Shown here in pieces: positions 27,314 through 37,496 of a stretch of DNA of 64,000 bases (positions are counted from its first letter, which is position 1; each line of letters begins with the position of its first letter). Both the position numbers and the translations under genes were made by a program. The DNA comes from Volucribacter psittacicida. GTDB taxonomy: Bacteria > Pseudomonadota > Gammaproteobacteria > Enterobacterales > Pasteurellaceae. Below the pieces are notes generated by a model, which was not told where the DNA came from, did not search any database, and worked only from the letters and a program-made list of their open reading frames with translations. The stretch is from assembly GCF_004339025.1 (NCBI RefSeq), contig NZ_SMFT01000001.1, positions 608,050-672,049 of the forward strand, in the 5' to 3' direction.

Positions 27314-28399
27314 TCAATCCCTAATACGTTGCTGAATACGATCGGCAAACATACCAATGCTTAGGGCAAAATAATTTGAGCGGTTCCAATTTAATAGGGT
27401 TCTAAAATTATTAGACACTAAAAAAGCCCGCCCTTTTTCTTGATCAGGGCGAATAAGCCATAGATCTGCGTTAGCTAAGGCATTCCATTTTTGTAATTCT
27501 TGCAAACTACGGGTTTTTAAGCGAATGCTTTGTGCTTGCCAAGCCTGTAAGGAGCGAGATTTTTGGGGTTCTGTACCTGCCAGGGCAAGGGGTAAATTCC
27601 CATTAATTTCCACTTCTACGCCCCAAGGTAAATTATTGTCCCAACCCACAGTAGATAAATAATTTGCAATGGAAGCAAATACATCGGCAGGATCTTGCCA
27701 AATATTCTTCACGCCATCATTATTACCATCAACGGCATAATTTAAATATGAAGTAGGCATAAATTGTGTTTGTCCCATTGCGCCAGCCCAAGAACCTAGC
27801 ATATCTTTGCGGTTAATATCGCCTTGCTCAAGCATTTTCATGGCATTAATAAATTCTTGGCTAAATAGGATTTCTCGCCGCCCCTCGAATGCCAAAGTGG
27901 CTAACACCGATAACACATCATAATTGCCTTGATAATAGCCAAAACTGCTTTCCATACCCCATAACGCCATTAAATATTCAGGTTGTACGCCATATTTTTG
28001 GCTTGCTTTTTTTACATGAGATTGCACACCCACATAACGGCGGCTCGCCACCTCCACTTTATTATTGGTGAGGACTCGCTTAAGGTAATTAGTTGCTCCA
28101 TTTGGATTAGCAACTCTCGGTTGGCTAGGATCTCGGCGGGGGCGTGCCGCTTGTTTGCGATCAAGATCCACAGCTTGTTGAATATAACGAATATTTTGGT
28201 TGGCTTGTAAGGTTTGGCTAGATACGCCTTGCCCTGCGGCTTTGCGTTTTAGAAAATCCACATAATCGGCGAAATAATGTAATTCTCGCGAATTTGGATA
28301 GATCGCTTGTGGCTCAAGGGGGTCAACTTTAGGTTGGCTACTGCAAGCCCATAATAATGTGCTTAAAAAACAAGGGATAAAGGTTTTGGCTAAACGCAT
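27314..28399 (-). CDS. mltB: membrane-bound lytic murein transglycosylase B
   Basis: A 361-residue outer-membrane lipoprotein that cleaves peptidoglycan to leave 1,6-anhydro ends. I start at ATG 28399, behind GAGGAAATT, giving signal MRLAKTFIPCFLSTLLWAC (lipid cysteine 19); the frame extends to 28486 but overlaps the upstream gene. The catalytic Glu is in MALWGMESSFGYYQG and GAMGQTQFMPTSYLNYAVDG follows as in slt35-type enzymes. Confidence 0.95.
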   Translation of the reverse strand: MRLAKTFIPCFLSTLLWACSSQPKVDPLEPQAIYPNSRELHYFADYVDFLKRKAAGQGVSSQTLQANQNIRYIQQAVDLDRKQAARPRRDPSQPRVANPNGATNYLKRVLTNNKVEVASRRYVGVQSHVKKASQKYGVQPEYLMALWGMESSFGYYQGNYDVLSVLATLAFEGRREILFSQEFINAMKMLEQGDINRKDMLGSWAGAMGQTQFMPTSYLNYAVDGNNDGVKNIWQDPADVFASIANYLSTVGWDNNLPWGVEVEINGNLPLALAGTEPQKSRSLQAWQAQSIRLKTRSLQELQKWNALANADLWLIRPDQEKGRAFLVSNNFRTLLNWNRSNYFALSIGMFADRIQQRIRD

Positions 28400-28475
28400 A
28401 ATTTCCTCAATAAAATCTTGATAAATGAGCGATAAAAAGGGCTGTTTCACAGCCCTCAAATGTATAGTGATAAAA

Positions 28476-29888
28476 TTATAACCCAAACATTAAAGCAAAC
28501 AATAATAATTGTAACTGTTGTTCTGATAAAGTTTCGCCATTGAGTTTCATATTGCCATCCTCTAAAATCAAGCTGGCTTTTACTTCTTTGTCTTTATCAA
28601 CAATGAAATTGTCTGCTTGTAACCCCTCAATGACCTCGCGAATGAATTGTTGTGCATCTTGCTGAGCTTGTTGCTCCGATAGACCCAAAATATTTTGAAT
28701 CAAAATGCTGGTATATTGTTCTAACGCCCCTTTATCTAAATCAAGTTTAATCTCAAATTGTTTAAATAAACGTAGCAATTCGCTTTGAGTTAAGGATTGC
28801 TGCTGAGGTTCAGATAATTCAATATTTACTTTCGCCTCTAGTTCGCCCGCTGTATTTTCCAAAGAAGATTCTAATATAAAGTGCGGTTGATTTTGCAGAA
28901 TTTTTTGTTCTGCTTGTCTATAAATGGAAAGCTCTTCTTCGGTAGGTTGCTCGATATTTGGTAATTGGGCAAAATCAATAAGGGCTTGCTTTTCTAAATG
29001 TTTGAAATCTGCCAAGAGCTTTATTTCCCCTAATGGCTTCTCTTGCCAATAGCTTTCTTTTGCTTTTAACGATAAAGCAATGTCAATGAATTCGTCTTTT
29101 TCCTCAACATTTTGAGCAATTTTACCCTCTTTAACCAAAACCTGTTGTTGATCTGCTTGTAAAGTCAGTTGGGCAAATTGAGCTTGAGCTTCGCCAATAT
29201 AAAAATTATTCGCCAATAATGTTTTTATATCTGCATTAATATCAAGTTTATCTAAAGCGAAACTTTCTCCTGTAGGCGTATTTAATTGTAATGTGCCTAA
29301 GTGTATTTGGCTTTTTCCTGTACCATGAGAATCCATATCCTTAATATTAAGGGTTAGATTTTGTAAAACGAAATGAAGTTCTGAATCAGAATAATCCGTA
29401 TCAGCAACTTTCAATACACCTGTCGCTTTTTGATTATAACCCACTACAAAATCCATCATAACAGGAGAAACGCCTTGCGTTGCCTTAAACCATGGGGCAA
29501 TACTTTCGTGTGGCGTAGCTTCTGATACCCAGCTAACCATATTTGGCATAAAATTAAAGGTTTTTAATTGATTAAAAGGTAAGGGACCATGATAGAGCCT
29601 GTCCGTAAAAGGAACGATCCATTGTCTTTTTTCCCCCTTAATTTCTGCATTAATGACCAATTCATCTTTAATTTGAGACGAAAAAATGCCCCGTTGAAAA
29701 TCGAGGGTATTGATATGTAAGGTTAATGCTTGATTTGAACTTTCTGCAATTTGTTGTAATTGAACGTTGGCATCAGCCACAGCTTGCCGATAATACTCTT
29801 CAGCCTTACTGCCCGTAAACCAAGCTGCGCCTGTCCAAACTGCACCTAATACAGCGATAATTCCAATAGCAATAGTGGATTTTTTCAT
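28476..29888 (-). CDS. DUF945 (YdgA) family protein
   Basis: A 470-residue protein with an N-terminal membrane anchor (MKKSTIAIGIIAVLGAVWTG) and a periplasmic beta-rich body. GIFSSQIKDELVIN, YHGPLPFNQLK and the overall pattern match the DUF945/YdgA family, whose role is unknown. ATG 29888 has AAGGAAAACAAT upstream; the longer frame to 29933 lacks one. An uptake signal lies inside it near 28879. Confidence 0.88.
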   Translation of the reverse strand: MKKSTIAIGIIAVLGAVWTGAAWFTGSKAEEYYRQAVADANVQLQQIAESSNQALTLHINTLDFQRGIFSSQIKDELVINAEIKGEKRQWIVPFTDRLYHGPLPFNQLKTFNFMPNMVSWVSEATPHESIAPWFKATQGVSPVMMDFVVGYNQKATGVLKVADTDYSDSELHFVLQNLTLNIKDMDSHGTGKSQIHLGTLQLNTPTGESFALDKLDINADIKTLLANNFYIGEAQAQFAQLTLQADQQQVLVKEGKIAQNVEEKDEFIDIALSLKAKESYWQEKPLGEIKLLADFKHLEKQALIDFAQLPNIEQPTEEELSIYRQAEQKILQNQPHFILESSLENTAGELEAKVNIELSEPQQQSLTQSELLRLFKQFEIKLDLDKGALEQYTSILIQNILGLSEQQAQQDAQQFIREVIEGLQADNFIVDKDKEVKASLILEDGNMKLNGETLSEQQLQLLLFALMFGL

Positions 29889-29975
29889 ATTGTTTTCCTT
29901 TAATTTATTATTAACAGGTTCATCACAATGCACTAACTTAACACAGATTATGACTTATACAAACAAATCTTTACA

Positions 29976-30081
29976 TATAGCCGTCCCACTTTAAAATAAT
30001 ACAGCGTTGGCACGCCTCGCCGTACTATTCGTACTGTCTTCGGCGAGCCACCTTGTCTTATTTTAAATTGAAACGACTATA
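29976..30081. repeat. TATAG-family inverted repeat element, complete copy
   Basis: 106 bases. The left end begins TATAGCCGTCCCACTTTAAA and the right end is the complement of TATAGTCGTTTCAATTTAAA. The centre has a second dyad, CTCGCCG / CGGCGAG. Other copies are at 35078, 37342, 41741, 46291, 54424 and 58947. Confidence 0.75.
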
Positions 30082-30231
30082 ATAAACAACCGAATATACC
30101 ACTTACACAAAAGTGCGGTGAAAATTCAAATAATTTTTTCTTTGCCCTTGAACTCTGATTTTTTAGCCTTATTTATAGCAACAAGCCAAAATCAAGTGAT
30201 TTTTTATTAAATAAATTTTTAAAAAAATGTC

Positions 30232-30259
30232 CTTGAAAAACAAAATTCAAACCTTATTT
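30232..30259 (+). promoter_or_regulatory. sigma-32 heat-shock promoter of dnaK
   Basis: CTTGAAA at 30232-30238 is an exact -35 match; 13 bases later CCTTATTT at 30252-30259 matches CCCCATNT at most positions. Confidence 0.75.
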
Positions 30260-30303
30260 AAGGTATCGTGAATGATTTTACAAATTTAATTAGGAGAAAC
30301 AAA

Positions 30304-32208
30304 ATGGGAAAAATTATTGGTATTGACTTAGGTACAACAAACTCTTGTGTGGCTGTAATGGACGGCGATAAACCACGTGTGATTGAAAATGCCGAAGGCG
30401 ATCGCACCACACCATCAATTATTGCTTACACCGCAGATAACGAAACCTTAGTTGGTCAACCTGCAAAACGTCAAGCGGTAACCAATCCAAAAAATACATT
30501 ATTTGCAATCAAACGTTTAATTGGTCGCCGTTTTGAAGATAATGAAGTGCAACGTGATGTGAGCATTATGCCATTTGAAATTATCAAAGCAGACAATGGC
30601 GATGCTTGGGTATCAGCAAAAGGTGAAAAATTAGCACCACCACAAATTTCTGCTGAAGTATTGAAAAAAATGAAAAAAACAGCGGAAGATTATTTAGGTG
30701 AGCCTGTTACTGAAGCAGTAATTACTGTGCCTGCTTACTTTAACGATGCTCAACGTCAAGCCACTAAAGATGCAGGACGTATCGCTGGTTTAGATGTGAA
30801 ACGTATTATCAACGAACCAACTGCGGCAGCGTTAGCTTATGGTTTAGACAAAGATAAAGGCAATCATACTATCGCTGTTTATGACTTAGGAGGCGGTACA
30901 TTTGACTTGTCTATCATTGAGATTGATGAAGTAGATGGCGAAAAAACCTTTGAAGTATTAGCCACTAACGGCGACACTCACTTAGGTGGTGAAGACTTTG
31001 ATAATCGTGTAATTAACTACTTAGTTGATGAATTCAAAAAAGAACAAGGTGTTGATTTACGCAATGACCCGTTAGCAATGCAACGTTTAAAAGAAGCCGC
31101 TGAAAAAGCCAAAATTGAACTTTCATCAGCCCAACAAACTGATGTCAATTTACCTTATATTACAGCAGACGCAACAGGGCCAAAACACTTAAACATTAAA
31201 TTAACACGTGCGAAATTAGAATCTTTAGTAGAAGATTTAGTAACCCGTTCTTTAGAGCCTGTGCGTGTGGCTTTAAAAGACGCAGGATTAAATGTGAGTG
31301 ATATTAACGAAGTGATCTTAGTGGGCGGTCAAACCCGTATGCCATTGGTACAACAAAAAGTGTCAGAATTCTTTGGTAAAGATCCTCGTAAAGATGTGAA
31401 CCCTGATGAAGCTGTGGCGATTGGTGCTGCAATTCAAGGTGGGGTACTTGCTGGCGATGTGCATGATGTGTTGTTATTAGACGTTACACCATTATCATTA
31501 GGTATTGAAACTATGGGCGGCGTAATGACGACCTTAATTGAAAAAAATACCACGATTCCAACGAAGAAATCGCAAGTATTTTCAACGGCGGAAGATAACC
31601 AAAGTGCGGTAACAATTCATGTATTACAAGGTGAACGTAAACAAGCATCAGCCAATAAATCACTTGGTCAATTCAATTTAGAAGGTATTAACCCAGCACC
31701 ACGCGGTATGCCACAAATTGAAGTTACCTTTGATATTGACGCTGACGGTATTATCCATGTTTCAGCCAAAGACAAAGGCACAGGTAAAGAGCAACAAATT
31801 ACCATTAAAGCCTCTTCAGGTTTAAGTGATGAAGAAATTCAACAAATGGTTCGTGATGCAGAAGCCAATGCCGAAGCGGATCGCAAATTTGAAGAATTAG
31901 TACAGGCTCGTAACCAAGCGGATCACCTTGTACATTCAACCCGCAAACAATTAGCGGAAGTGGGCGATAAATTATCTGCTGAAGATAAAGCACCGATTGA
32001 AAAAGCCGTAGAGGAATTAGAAACGGTGGCAAAAGGGGAAGATAAAGCAGAAATTGATGCAAAAGTACAAGCATTAATCCAAGCCTCAGAAAAATTGATC
32101 CAAGCAGGTCAAGCACAGGCTGAAAACAACGCTCAACAAACACAAAGCGGTAAAAACAACGATGACGGTGTTGTTGATGCTGAGTTTGAAGAAGTGAAAG
32201 ATAAATAA
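30304..32208 (+). CDS. dnaK: chaperone Hsp70 DnaK
   Basis: A 634-residue ATP-driven chaperone. ATG 30304 ([20 protein letters not shown]) has AGGAGAAACAAA upstream. The ATPase domain (about 1-385) has [17 protein letters not shown] and VGGQTRMP; the linker [11 protein letters not shown] begins the substrate-binding domain, and the C-terminal end is [11 protein letters not shown]. An uptake signal lies in the coding region near 31602. dnaJ follows 107 bases later. Confidence 0.98.
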   Translation: MGKIIGIDLGTTNSCVAVMDGDKPRVIENAEGDRTTPSIIAYTADNETLVGQPAKRQAVTNPKNTLFAIKRLIGRRFEDNEVQRDVSIMPFEIIKADNGDAWVSAKGEKLAPPQISAEVLKKMKKTAEDYLGEPVTEAVITVPAYFNDAQRQATKDAGRIAGLDVKRIINEPTAAALAYGLDKDKGNHTIAVYDLGGGTFDLSIIEIDEVDGEKTFEVLATNGDTHLGGEDFDNRVINYLVDEFKKEQGVDLRNDPLAMQRLKEAAEKAKIELSSAQQTDVNLPYITADATGPKHLNIKLTRAKLESLVEDLVTRSLEPVRVALKDAGLNVSDINEVILVGGQTRMPLVQQKVSEFFGKDPRKDVNPDEAVAIGAAIQGGVLAGDVHDVLLLDVTPLSLGIETMGGVMTTLIEKNTTIPTKKSQVFSTAEDNQSAVTIHVLQGERKQASANKSLGQFNLEGINPAPRGMPQIEVTFDIDADGIIHVSAKDKGTGKEQQITIKASSGLSDEEIQQMVRDAEANAEADRKFEELVQARNQADHLVHSTRKQLAEVGDKLSAEDKAPIEKAVEELETVAKGEDKAEIDAKVQALIQASEKLIQAGQAQAENNAQQTQSGKNNDDGVVDAEFEEVKDK

Positions 32209-32220
32209 TTTCACAACTAT

Positions 32221-32269
32221 TAGGACAAGCTGGTCTTGTCCTAGTTTCCATAAGGGCGTTGTCGCCCTT
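32221..32269 (+). other. two hairpins between dnaK and dnaJ
   Basis: TAGGACAAG / CTTGTCCTA (32221-32243) and AAGGGCG / CGCCCTT (32252-32269), the second followed by TTTGG. They may partly end transcription or protect the dnaK message so that dnaJ is made in lower amount. Confidence 0.55.
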
Positions 32270-32315
32270 TTGGTGTATTTATTTCAAATAAAAACAACCT
32301 AACACAGTAAACATT

Positions 32316-33446
32316 ATGGCAAAAAAAGATTATTACGAACTGCTCGGCGTGAACAGAGGGGCTGACGAAAAAGAGATCAAAAAAGCCTACAAACGTCTTG
32401 CAATGAAATATCACCCTGACCGTAATCAAGGCGATAAAGAAGCTGCCGAGAAATTTAAAGAAATTCAAGAGGCCTATGAAGTATTAAGTGATAGCCAAAA
32501 ACGTGCGGCTTATGACCAATATGGGCATGCTGCATTTGAACAAGGCGGTGGTGCTGGCGGTTTCGGCGGCTTTGGCGGCGGCGCTGATTTTGGCGATATT
32601 TTCGGCGATATTTTTAGTGATATGTTTGGTGGACGTGGAGGTCGCCAGCGTGTCGTTCGTGGCGATGACTTACGCTATGATTTAGAAATTAGCCTTGAAG
32701 AAGCGGTCAAAGGTACAACTAAAGATATTCAAATTACTACCTTGGCGGAATGTGATCATTGCCATGGTAGTGGTGCTGAAAAAGACAGCAAAGTGGAAAC
32801 TTGTCCTACTTGTCATGGTTCTGGTCGTTTACGCCGTCAATCTGGCTTTTTCGTTCAAGAAACCCCTTGCCCAACCTGTCGTGGTACGGGTAAAAAAATT
32901 GAGAAACCTTGTAAAAAATGCCATGGTGATGGGCGTGTACAAAAACCAAAAAATCTTTCTGTAAAAATCCCAGCAGGGGTGGATACAGGTAACCAACTAC
33001 GCTTATCAGGCGAGGGCGCAGCAGGCGAACAAGGTGCACCAGCAGGGGATTTATATGTGGTTATCCATGTTAGACCACACCATATTTTTGAGCGTGATGG
33101 CAATAACTTGTATTGTGAAGTGCCAATTAGCTTTACTATGGCGGCATTAGGTGGCGAAGTGGAAGTGCCAACCTTAGACGGCAGAGTCAAACTCAAAATT
33201 CCTGCGGAAACTCAAACAGGTAAATTATTCCGTATGCGTGGTAAAGGAGTCGCAAGTGTACGCAGTGGTTATGCGGGTGATTTAATTGTTAAGATTATTG
33301 TGGAAACTCCTGTACATCTTAACGAAGAACAAAAAGACCTATTACGCAAACTTGAAGAAAGCCTAGAAGGGCAACCTAAACAACGTCCTAAATCCTCGGG
33401 TTTCTTTGATGGAGTAAAAAAATTCTTTGATGATTTAACGAAGTAA
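32316..33446 (+). CDS. dnaJ: chaperone co-factor DnaJ
   Basis: A 376-residue type I Hsp40. The J-domain (1-70) has HPD at about 33-35, followed by a Gly/Phe region ([20 protein letters not shown]). Four zinc-binding repeats follow ([32 protein letters not shown]) at about 145-215, then the C-terminal substrate domains. It stimulates the DnaK ATPase. It ends at a bidirectional terminator. Confidence 0.98.
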   Translation: MAKKDYYELLGVNRGADEKEIKKAYKRLAMKYHPDRNQGDKEAAEKFKEIQEAYEVLSDSQKRAAYDQYGHAAFEQGGGAGGFGGFGGGADFGDIFGDIFSDMFGGRGGRQRVVRGDDLRYDLEISLEEAVKGTTKDIQITTLAECDHCHGSGAEKDSKVETCPTCHGSGRLRRQSGFFVQETPCPTCRGTGKKIEKPCKKCHGDGRVQKPKNLSVKIPAGVDTGNQLRLSGEGAAGEQGAPAGDLYVVIHVRPHHIFERDGNNLYCEVPISFTMAALGGEVEVPTLDGRVKLKIPAETQTGKLFRMRGKGVASVRSGYAGDLIVKIIVETPVHLNEEQKDLLRKLEESLEGQPKQRPKSSGFFDGVKKFFDDLTK

Positions 33447-33466
33447 TTTCTAACTTTAACTTATTA

Positions 33467-33498
33467 AAAATAGCTAACCAATTTTGGTTAGCTATTTT
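33467..33498. terminator. bidirectional terminator between dnaJ and rng
   Basis: A 14-bp perfect stem AAAATAGCTAACCA / TGGTTAGCTATTTT with loop ATTT. The A and T ends serve as T-runs in both directions. Confidence 0.85.
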
Positions 33499-33518
33499 AA
33501 TACCTATCAACTACCCCA

Positions 33519-34994
33519 CTACATCACCACCACATCAAACTGATCCTGATGATAAAATACTTCAGTTTTAATTTGAATTTGTTTACCAATAAAGACTTCT
33601 AATTCCGCTAATAAGCCATGAGATTCTTCATTGATGAGATAATCCGCCACTGCACGAGAAGCATAAACCAAAAATTGTTCGCTACTATATAAGTGATGTA
33701 CCCGAATGATTTCACGCATAATTTCATAACAAACCGTTTCTAGGGTTTTCACTCGCCCTCGTCCTTTACAAGCAGGGCATTCGCCACAAAGAACATGCTC
33801 AAGGCTTTCTCTAGTTCGTTTACGGGTCATTTCTACTAAACCTAATTGGGTAAAGCCATTAACATTGGTTTTAACCCGATCTTTGGCTAAAGCCTCTTGT
33901 AATGATTGTAAAACTCGCTGGCGATGTTCATCAGTTTGCATATCAATAAAATCAATAATGATAATTCCACCGAGATTACGCAGCTGTAATTGTTGAGCAA
34001 TGGTTTGTGTGGCTTCAATATTGGTATTAAAAATGGTTTCTTCTAAATTGCGATGTCCCACAAAACCACCTGTATTAATATCAATGGTGGTCATTGCCTC
34101 AGTTTGTTCAATTATCAAATAACCGCCTGATTTTAAGTTGACACGATTATCTAAGGCTTGTTGGATTGCTCGTTCAATGCCATACATATCAAACAAGGGT
34201 TGATTACCTGAATATAACGCTAAGCGGTTAACCAGAGCAGGCATAAATTCTTCGGCAAATTGTTTGACTTCACTAAAACATAATTTAGAATCAATACGAA
34301 TAATATCCAGCTCTGCCCCAATAAAATCACGCAATAAACGCTGAGCTAATTTTAGCTCGCCATAGAGCATAGATTTAGTGGGATATTTTCCTTTGCGTTC
34401 AAGCACTTTACGCCATAACCGCTTTAAAAACTCCGCATCTTGACGCAATTCTTGCTCACTTACCCCCTCTGCGGCAGTACGAATAATAAAGCCCCCTAAT
34501 TCATCACAAAAAGGTAAGACTAACTCTTTTAAGCGAGCTCGTTCTTCTTCGCTTTCAATCCGTTGAGAAACGCCCACATGGCTATTTTCTGGCATAAACA
34601 CCAAATAACGAGAAGGTAGAGTTATATCTGTGGTTAATCTTGCTCCTTTCGTGCCGAGGGGATCTTTGACCACTTGTACCACAATATCTTGCCCCTCTCG
34701 CACTAATTCGGCAATATCTTTTACCACAAACTGTTTTTGTTCACTTTCTTCCACACATTCTGTATGGGAAACAATATCTGAGGCGTGCAAAAATGCCGCT
34801 TTTTCTAAACCAATATCCACAAAAGCCGATTGCATTCCCGGTAAAACTCTTGTTACACGTCCCTTATAAATATTACCGACAATACCGCGTTTGGCTTCTC
34901 GCTCAATATGCATTTCCCTTAATACCCCTGTATCCACCAAAGCAATACGGGTTTCATTTGGGGTAACATTCATTAATAACTCTATGCTACTCAT
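33519..34994 (-). CDS. rng: ribonuclease G
   Basis: A 491-residue endoribonuclease (RNase E/G family) that matures the 16S rRNA 5' end. ATG 34994 (MSSIELLMNVTPNETRIALV) has AAGGAAAACA upstream. The S1-like domain is at about 35-130 (GNIYKGRVTRVLPGMQSAFV); the catalytic region has TTIDINTGGFVGHRN and GGIIIIDFIDM; the zinc link is CGECPACKGRGRV. It lacks the long C-terminal scaffold of RNase E. Confidence 0.96.
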   Translation of the reverse strand: MSSIELLMNVTPNETRIALVDTGVLREMHIEREAKRGIVGNIYKGRVTRVLPGMQSAFVDIGLEKAAFLHASDIVSHTECVEESEQKQFVVKDIAELVREGQDIVVQVVKDPLGTKGARLTTDITLPSRYLVFMPENSHVGVSQRIESEEERARLKELVLPFCDELGGFIIRTAAEGVSEQELRQDAEFLKRLWRKVLERKGKYPTKSMLYGELKLAQRLLRDFIGAELDIIRIDSKLCFSEVKQFAEEFMPALVNRLALYSGNQPLFDMYGIERAIQQALDNRVNLKSGGYLIIEQTEAMTTIDINTGGFVGHRNLEETIFNTNIEATQTIAQQLQLRNLGGIIIIDFIDMQTDEHRQRVLQSLQEALAKDRVKTNVNGFTQLGLVEMTRKRTRESLEHVLCGECPACKGRGRVKTLETVCYEIMREIIRVHHLYSSEQFLVYASRAVADYLINEESHGLLAELEVFIGKQIQIKTEVFYHQDQFDVVVM

Positions 34995-35077
34995 TGTTTT
35001 CCTTACAATAATCAATTTATCTTGGCAATAGTCTAACTAAAAGGGCAGTGGAATAATAGTGGTAAATTAGAATTAAT

Positions 35078-35112
35078 TATAGTTATTCAACTTAAAATAA
35101 TACTGTAAGATA
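35078..35112. repeat. TATAG-family repeat, single end
   Basis: TATAGTTATTCAACTTAAAA, followed by TAATACTGTAAG, matches the left part of the complete copy at 29976. I do not see the opposite end, so it is a partial copy. Confidence 0.5.
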
Positions 35113-35278
35113 CACGAAATTCCCCCATTAAAAATGGGCGCCATTTTCAAAATACTGAATATTTTTATCGTTGAATCAATTTTGAAGAGAAATAAAAAAA
35201 AGTAAGTCTATGACTGCACTGAATATATTAATAATTTGATAGAAAACATATTCGGAATAAAAAGAATTTAGAATGAAA

Positions 35279-35318
35279 TTAATTTGACATCCTCTATAAA
35301 ATGAGGACGTCAAATTAA
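35279..35318 (-). terminator. hairpin after the peroxiredoxin gene
   Basis: TTAATTTGAC pairs with GTCAAATTAA, and inside it CCTC pairs with GAGG. The minus strand continues AATTTCATTC, only moderately T-rich. Confidence 0.5.
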
Positions 35319-35381
35319 GTTTGATATTCTAAAAAATAACCATACAACTGGCTATTTACTGAAATAGAAACTAAACTATGA

Positions 35382-35984
35382 TTATAGTTTATCTGCGTGT
35401 TGTTTTAAGTAGCTTGCTACGCCTTCAGGATTGTCTTTCATTCCTTCTTTGCCTTTTTCCCATTGTGCAGGGCAAACTTCGCCATGTTCTTCATGGAATT
35501 GTAAAGCATCAACCATACGTAACATTTCATCAATATTACGACCTAATGGTAAATCATTAACCACTTGGTGACGAACAACGCCGTGTTTATCAATTAGGAA
35601 TGAAGCACGTAATGCTACACCCGCTTCAGGGTGTTCAATACCATAGGCTTTAGCAATTTCGTGTTTAACATCTGCCACTAAAGCATATTTTACTTCGCCG
35701 ATACCACCTTTATCTGTTGGGGTTTTACGCCATGCGTTGTGGCTAAATTGAGAATCAATAGAAACACCAATAATTTCTACACCACGTTTAGCAAATTCTT
35801 CATAACGGTGATCGAAAGCAATAAGCTCAGAAGGGCATACAAATGTAAAATCTAATGGATAGAAGAAAATCACCGCTGCTTTACCTGCAACGTGTCTTTT
35901 GAAGTTAAAGTTATCAACGATTTCGCCGTTACCTAATACAGCTGCCGCATCAAAATCTGGTGCTTGGCGTGTTACTAATACCAT
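35382..35984 (-). CDS. 2-Cys peroxiredoxin (AhpC/TSA family)
   Basis: A 200-residue thiol peroxidase that reduces hydrogen peroxide and organic peroxides. The peroxidatic cysteine is in FTFVCPSELIAF (about 46-57) and the resolving cysteine in HGEVCPAQWEKG (about 165-176). Both are present, as in typical 2-Cys enzymes. No AhpF-like reductase is adjacent, so the electron donor is unknown. ATG 35984 has AAGGAGATTTTACT upstream. The gene is divergent from metC. Confidence 0.93.
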   Translation of the reverse strand: MVLVTRQAPDFDAAAVLGNGEIVDNFNFKRHVAGKAAVIFFYPLDFTFVCPSELIAFDHRYEEFAKRGVEIIGVSIDSQFSHNAWRKTPTDKGGIGEVKYALVADVKHEIAKAYGIEHPEAGVALRASFLIDKHGVVRHQVVNDLPLGRNIDEMLRMVDALQFHEEHGEVCPAQWEKGKEGMKDNPEGVASYLKQHADKL

Positions 35985-36138
35985 AGTAAAATCTCCTTAC
36001 TAAAATAAAACATTATGGTTAAAAAGATCGACAATCTGATTATTCTAAAAAAGATAATTTTATTTGAATAGTTGTTTTTATCTATTAAATCAATTATTTT
36101 TATCTAATAAGAATGATAAATTTATTATAGAGGTATTT

Positions 36139-37338
36139 ATGGCAAAAATAACTGATTTTTCTACCGCACTTATTCATAGTGGACGTAATAAACGTGTTAC
36201 TCAGGGAAGCGTTAATCCAGTTATCCAGCGTGCATCTTCCCTTGTTTTTGATAATCTTGCTGAAAAAAAGCAGGCAACCATCAATCGTGCTAAAGGCGGT
36301 TTGTTTTATGGGCGGCGAGGCACTTTAACGCATTTTGCATTACAGGAAGCTATGTGTGAGCTTGAGGGGGGAGAAGGATGTTATTTATTCCCTTGTGGTG
36401 CAGCGGCAGTGACAAATACATTATTGGCTTTTGTGAAAACAGGTGATCATATTTTAATGACGGGCGCAGCTTATGAACCCACACAAGAGTTTTGTAATAA
36501 AACCTTAAAAAATTTTGGGGTAGAAACCAGTTATTATGATCCTTTATGTGGTGAAAAAATTGCTCAACTTGTAAAACCAAATACCAAAGTTTTATTTTTA
36601 GAAAGTCCGAGTTCATTGACCTTTGAAATTCCAGATATTCCCGCGATGGTTAAGGCTGTTAGAGCGATAAATCCAGATATTGTAATTATGATTGATAATA
36701 CTTGGTCAGGCGGTATTTTATTTAATGCTTTGCAATATGGCATTGATATTTCAATTCAAGCGGGCACAAAATACCTTGTTGGACATTCTGACGTCATGGT
36801 GGGAACAGTGGTTTCCAATGCCCGTTGTTGGGATCAACTGAGAGAAAATGCTTATCTTATGGGGCAAATGCTTGATGCTGATAGTGCTTATATGACAGCA
36901 AGAGGATTACGAACTTTGGCTGTGCGTTTAAAACAACACGAGCAAAGTAGTATTGAAGTTGCTAATTGGCTTAGTCAACAGCCAAAAGTTAAGGCAGTTT
37001 ATCATCCTGCTTTAGCAAGTTGTCCTGGACATGAATATTTTAAACGTGATTTTAATGGTTCAAGTGGTTTGTTTTCTTTTGAATTACAACAAAAACTCTC
37101 ACAAACGCAACTTGAAGCCTTTATGGATCATTTTAAATTATTTAGTATGGCCTATTCTTGGGGGGGGTATGAATCCCTTATTTTGTTTAATCAACCTGAA
37201 GAAATCGCTAAAATTCGTCCTAATATAGACCGCACTTTAACGGGGACATTAATTCGTGTACATATTGGCTTAGAAAAGGTTGATGATCTTATTGCCGATC
37301 TTAAAGCAGGATTTGAACGTTTAGACTTAGCGAAATAA
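36139..37338 (+). CDS. metC: cystathionine beta-lyase
   Basis: A 399-residue PLP enzyme that converts cystathionine to homocysteine. I start at ATG 36139 ([20 protein letters not shown]) with GAGG upstream; the frame runs back to 36064 without a binding site. [12 protein letters not shown] and [14 protein letters not shown] are conserved, and the cofactor lysine is in [14 protein letters not shown] (about 209-222). SWGGYESL near the end fits a lyase. A tandem of two repeat elements lies after it. Confidence 0.93.
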   Translation: MAKITDFSTALIHSGRNKRVTQGSVNPVIQRASSLVFDNLAEKKQATINRAKGGLFYGRRGTLTHFALQEAMCELEGGEGCYLFPCGAAAVTNTLLAFVKTGDHILMTGAAYEPTQEFCNKTLKNFGVETSYYDPLCGEKIAQLVKPNTKVLFLESPSSLTFEIPDIPAMVKAVRAINPDIVIMIDNTWSGGILFNALQYGIDISIQAGTKYLVGHSDVMVGTVVSNARCWDQLRENAYLMGQMLDADSAYMTARGLRTLAVRLKQHEQSSIEVANWLSQQPKVKAVYHPALASCPGHEYFKRDFNGSSGLFSFELQQKLSQTQLEAFMDHFKLFSMAYSWGGYESLILFNQPEEIAKIRPNIDRTLTGTLIRVHIGLEKVDDLIADLKAGFERLDLAK

Positions 37339-37341
37339 TTT

Positions 37342-37420
37342 ATAATCGTTTCACAAGGCGGAACACCGAAAATATAGCAAGGAGTACAACACTGTATCAT
37401 TTTAAAGTGGGGCGACTATA
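37342..37420. repeat. TATAG-family inverted repeat element
   Basis: 79 bases, from TATAATCGTTTCAC to the complement of TATAGTCGCCCCACTTTAAA. It starts 4 bases past the metC stop and lies 9 bases from the GGTGTA element. Confidence 0.65.
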
Positions 37421-37429
37421 CAAATAGGT

Positions 37430-37480
37430 GGTGTAATGGACAAATGGTTGCTAATAATTTCCTCAAATTATTAGCAACCA
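37430..37480. repeat. GGTGTA-family mini-element forming the pgi terminator
   Basis: GGTGTAATGGACAAA, as at the end of the decayed insertion sequence at 5379, leads into a 16-bp perfect stem TGGTTGCTAATAATTT / AAATTATTAGCAACCA with loop CCTC. The right terminal repeat is degenerate (TTTTAACACTTAA). It lies just past the pgi stop and can terminate pgi. Confidence 0.7.
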
Positions 37481-37496
37481 TTTTAACACTTAAACA

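Larger units (their letters stand above)
29889..30303. other. divergent control region of the DUF945 gene and dnaK
   Basis: This 415-base gap holds a complete TATAG-family repeat (29976-30081), an uptake signal (about 30112-30120) and the heat-shock promoter of dnaK (30232-30259). No further gene is seen. Confidence 0.6.
34995..35381. other. intergenic stretch between rng and the peroxiredoxin gene
   Basis: No gene is seen in 387 bases. It carries one end of a TATAG-family repeat (from 35078), the short dyad CCCAT-TAAAA-ATGGG (near 35125), and the long hairpin at 35279-35318. Confidence 0.5.

Noticed and set aside
28400-28486. Longer form of MltB from 28486
   Set aside because: The extension overlaps the upstream gene and the true start has a ribosome binding site and lipobox signal.
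36070-36090. ATAG...CTAT as an OxyR site between the peroxiredoxin gene and metC
   Set aside because: The halves are 10 bases apart rather than the 7 of the OxyR motif, and the repeated pattern needed is missing.
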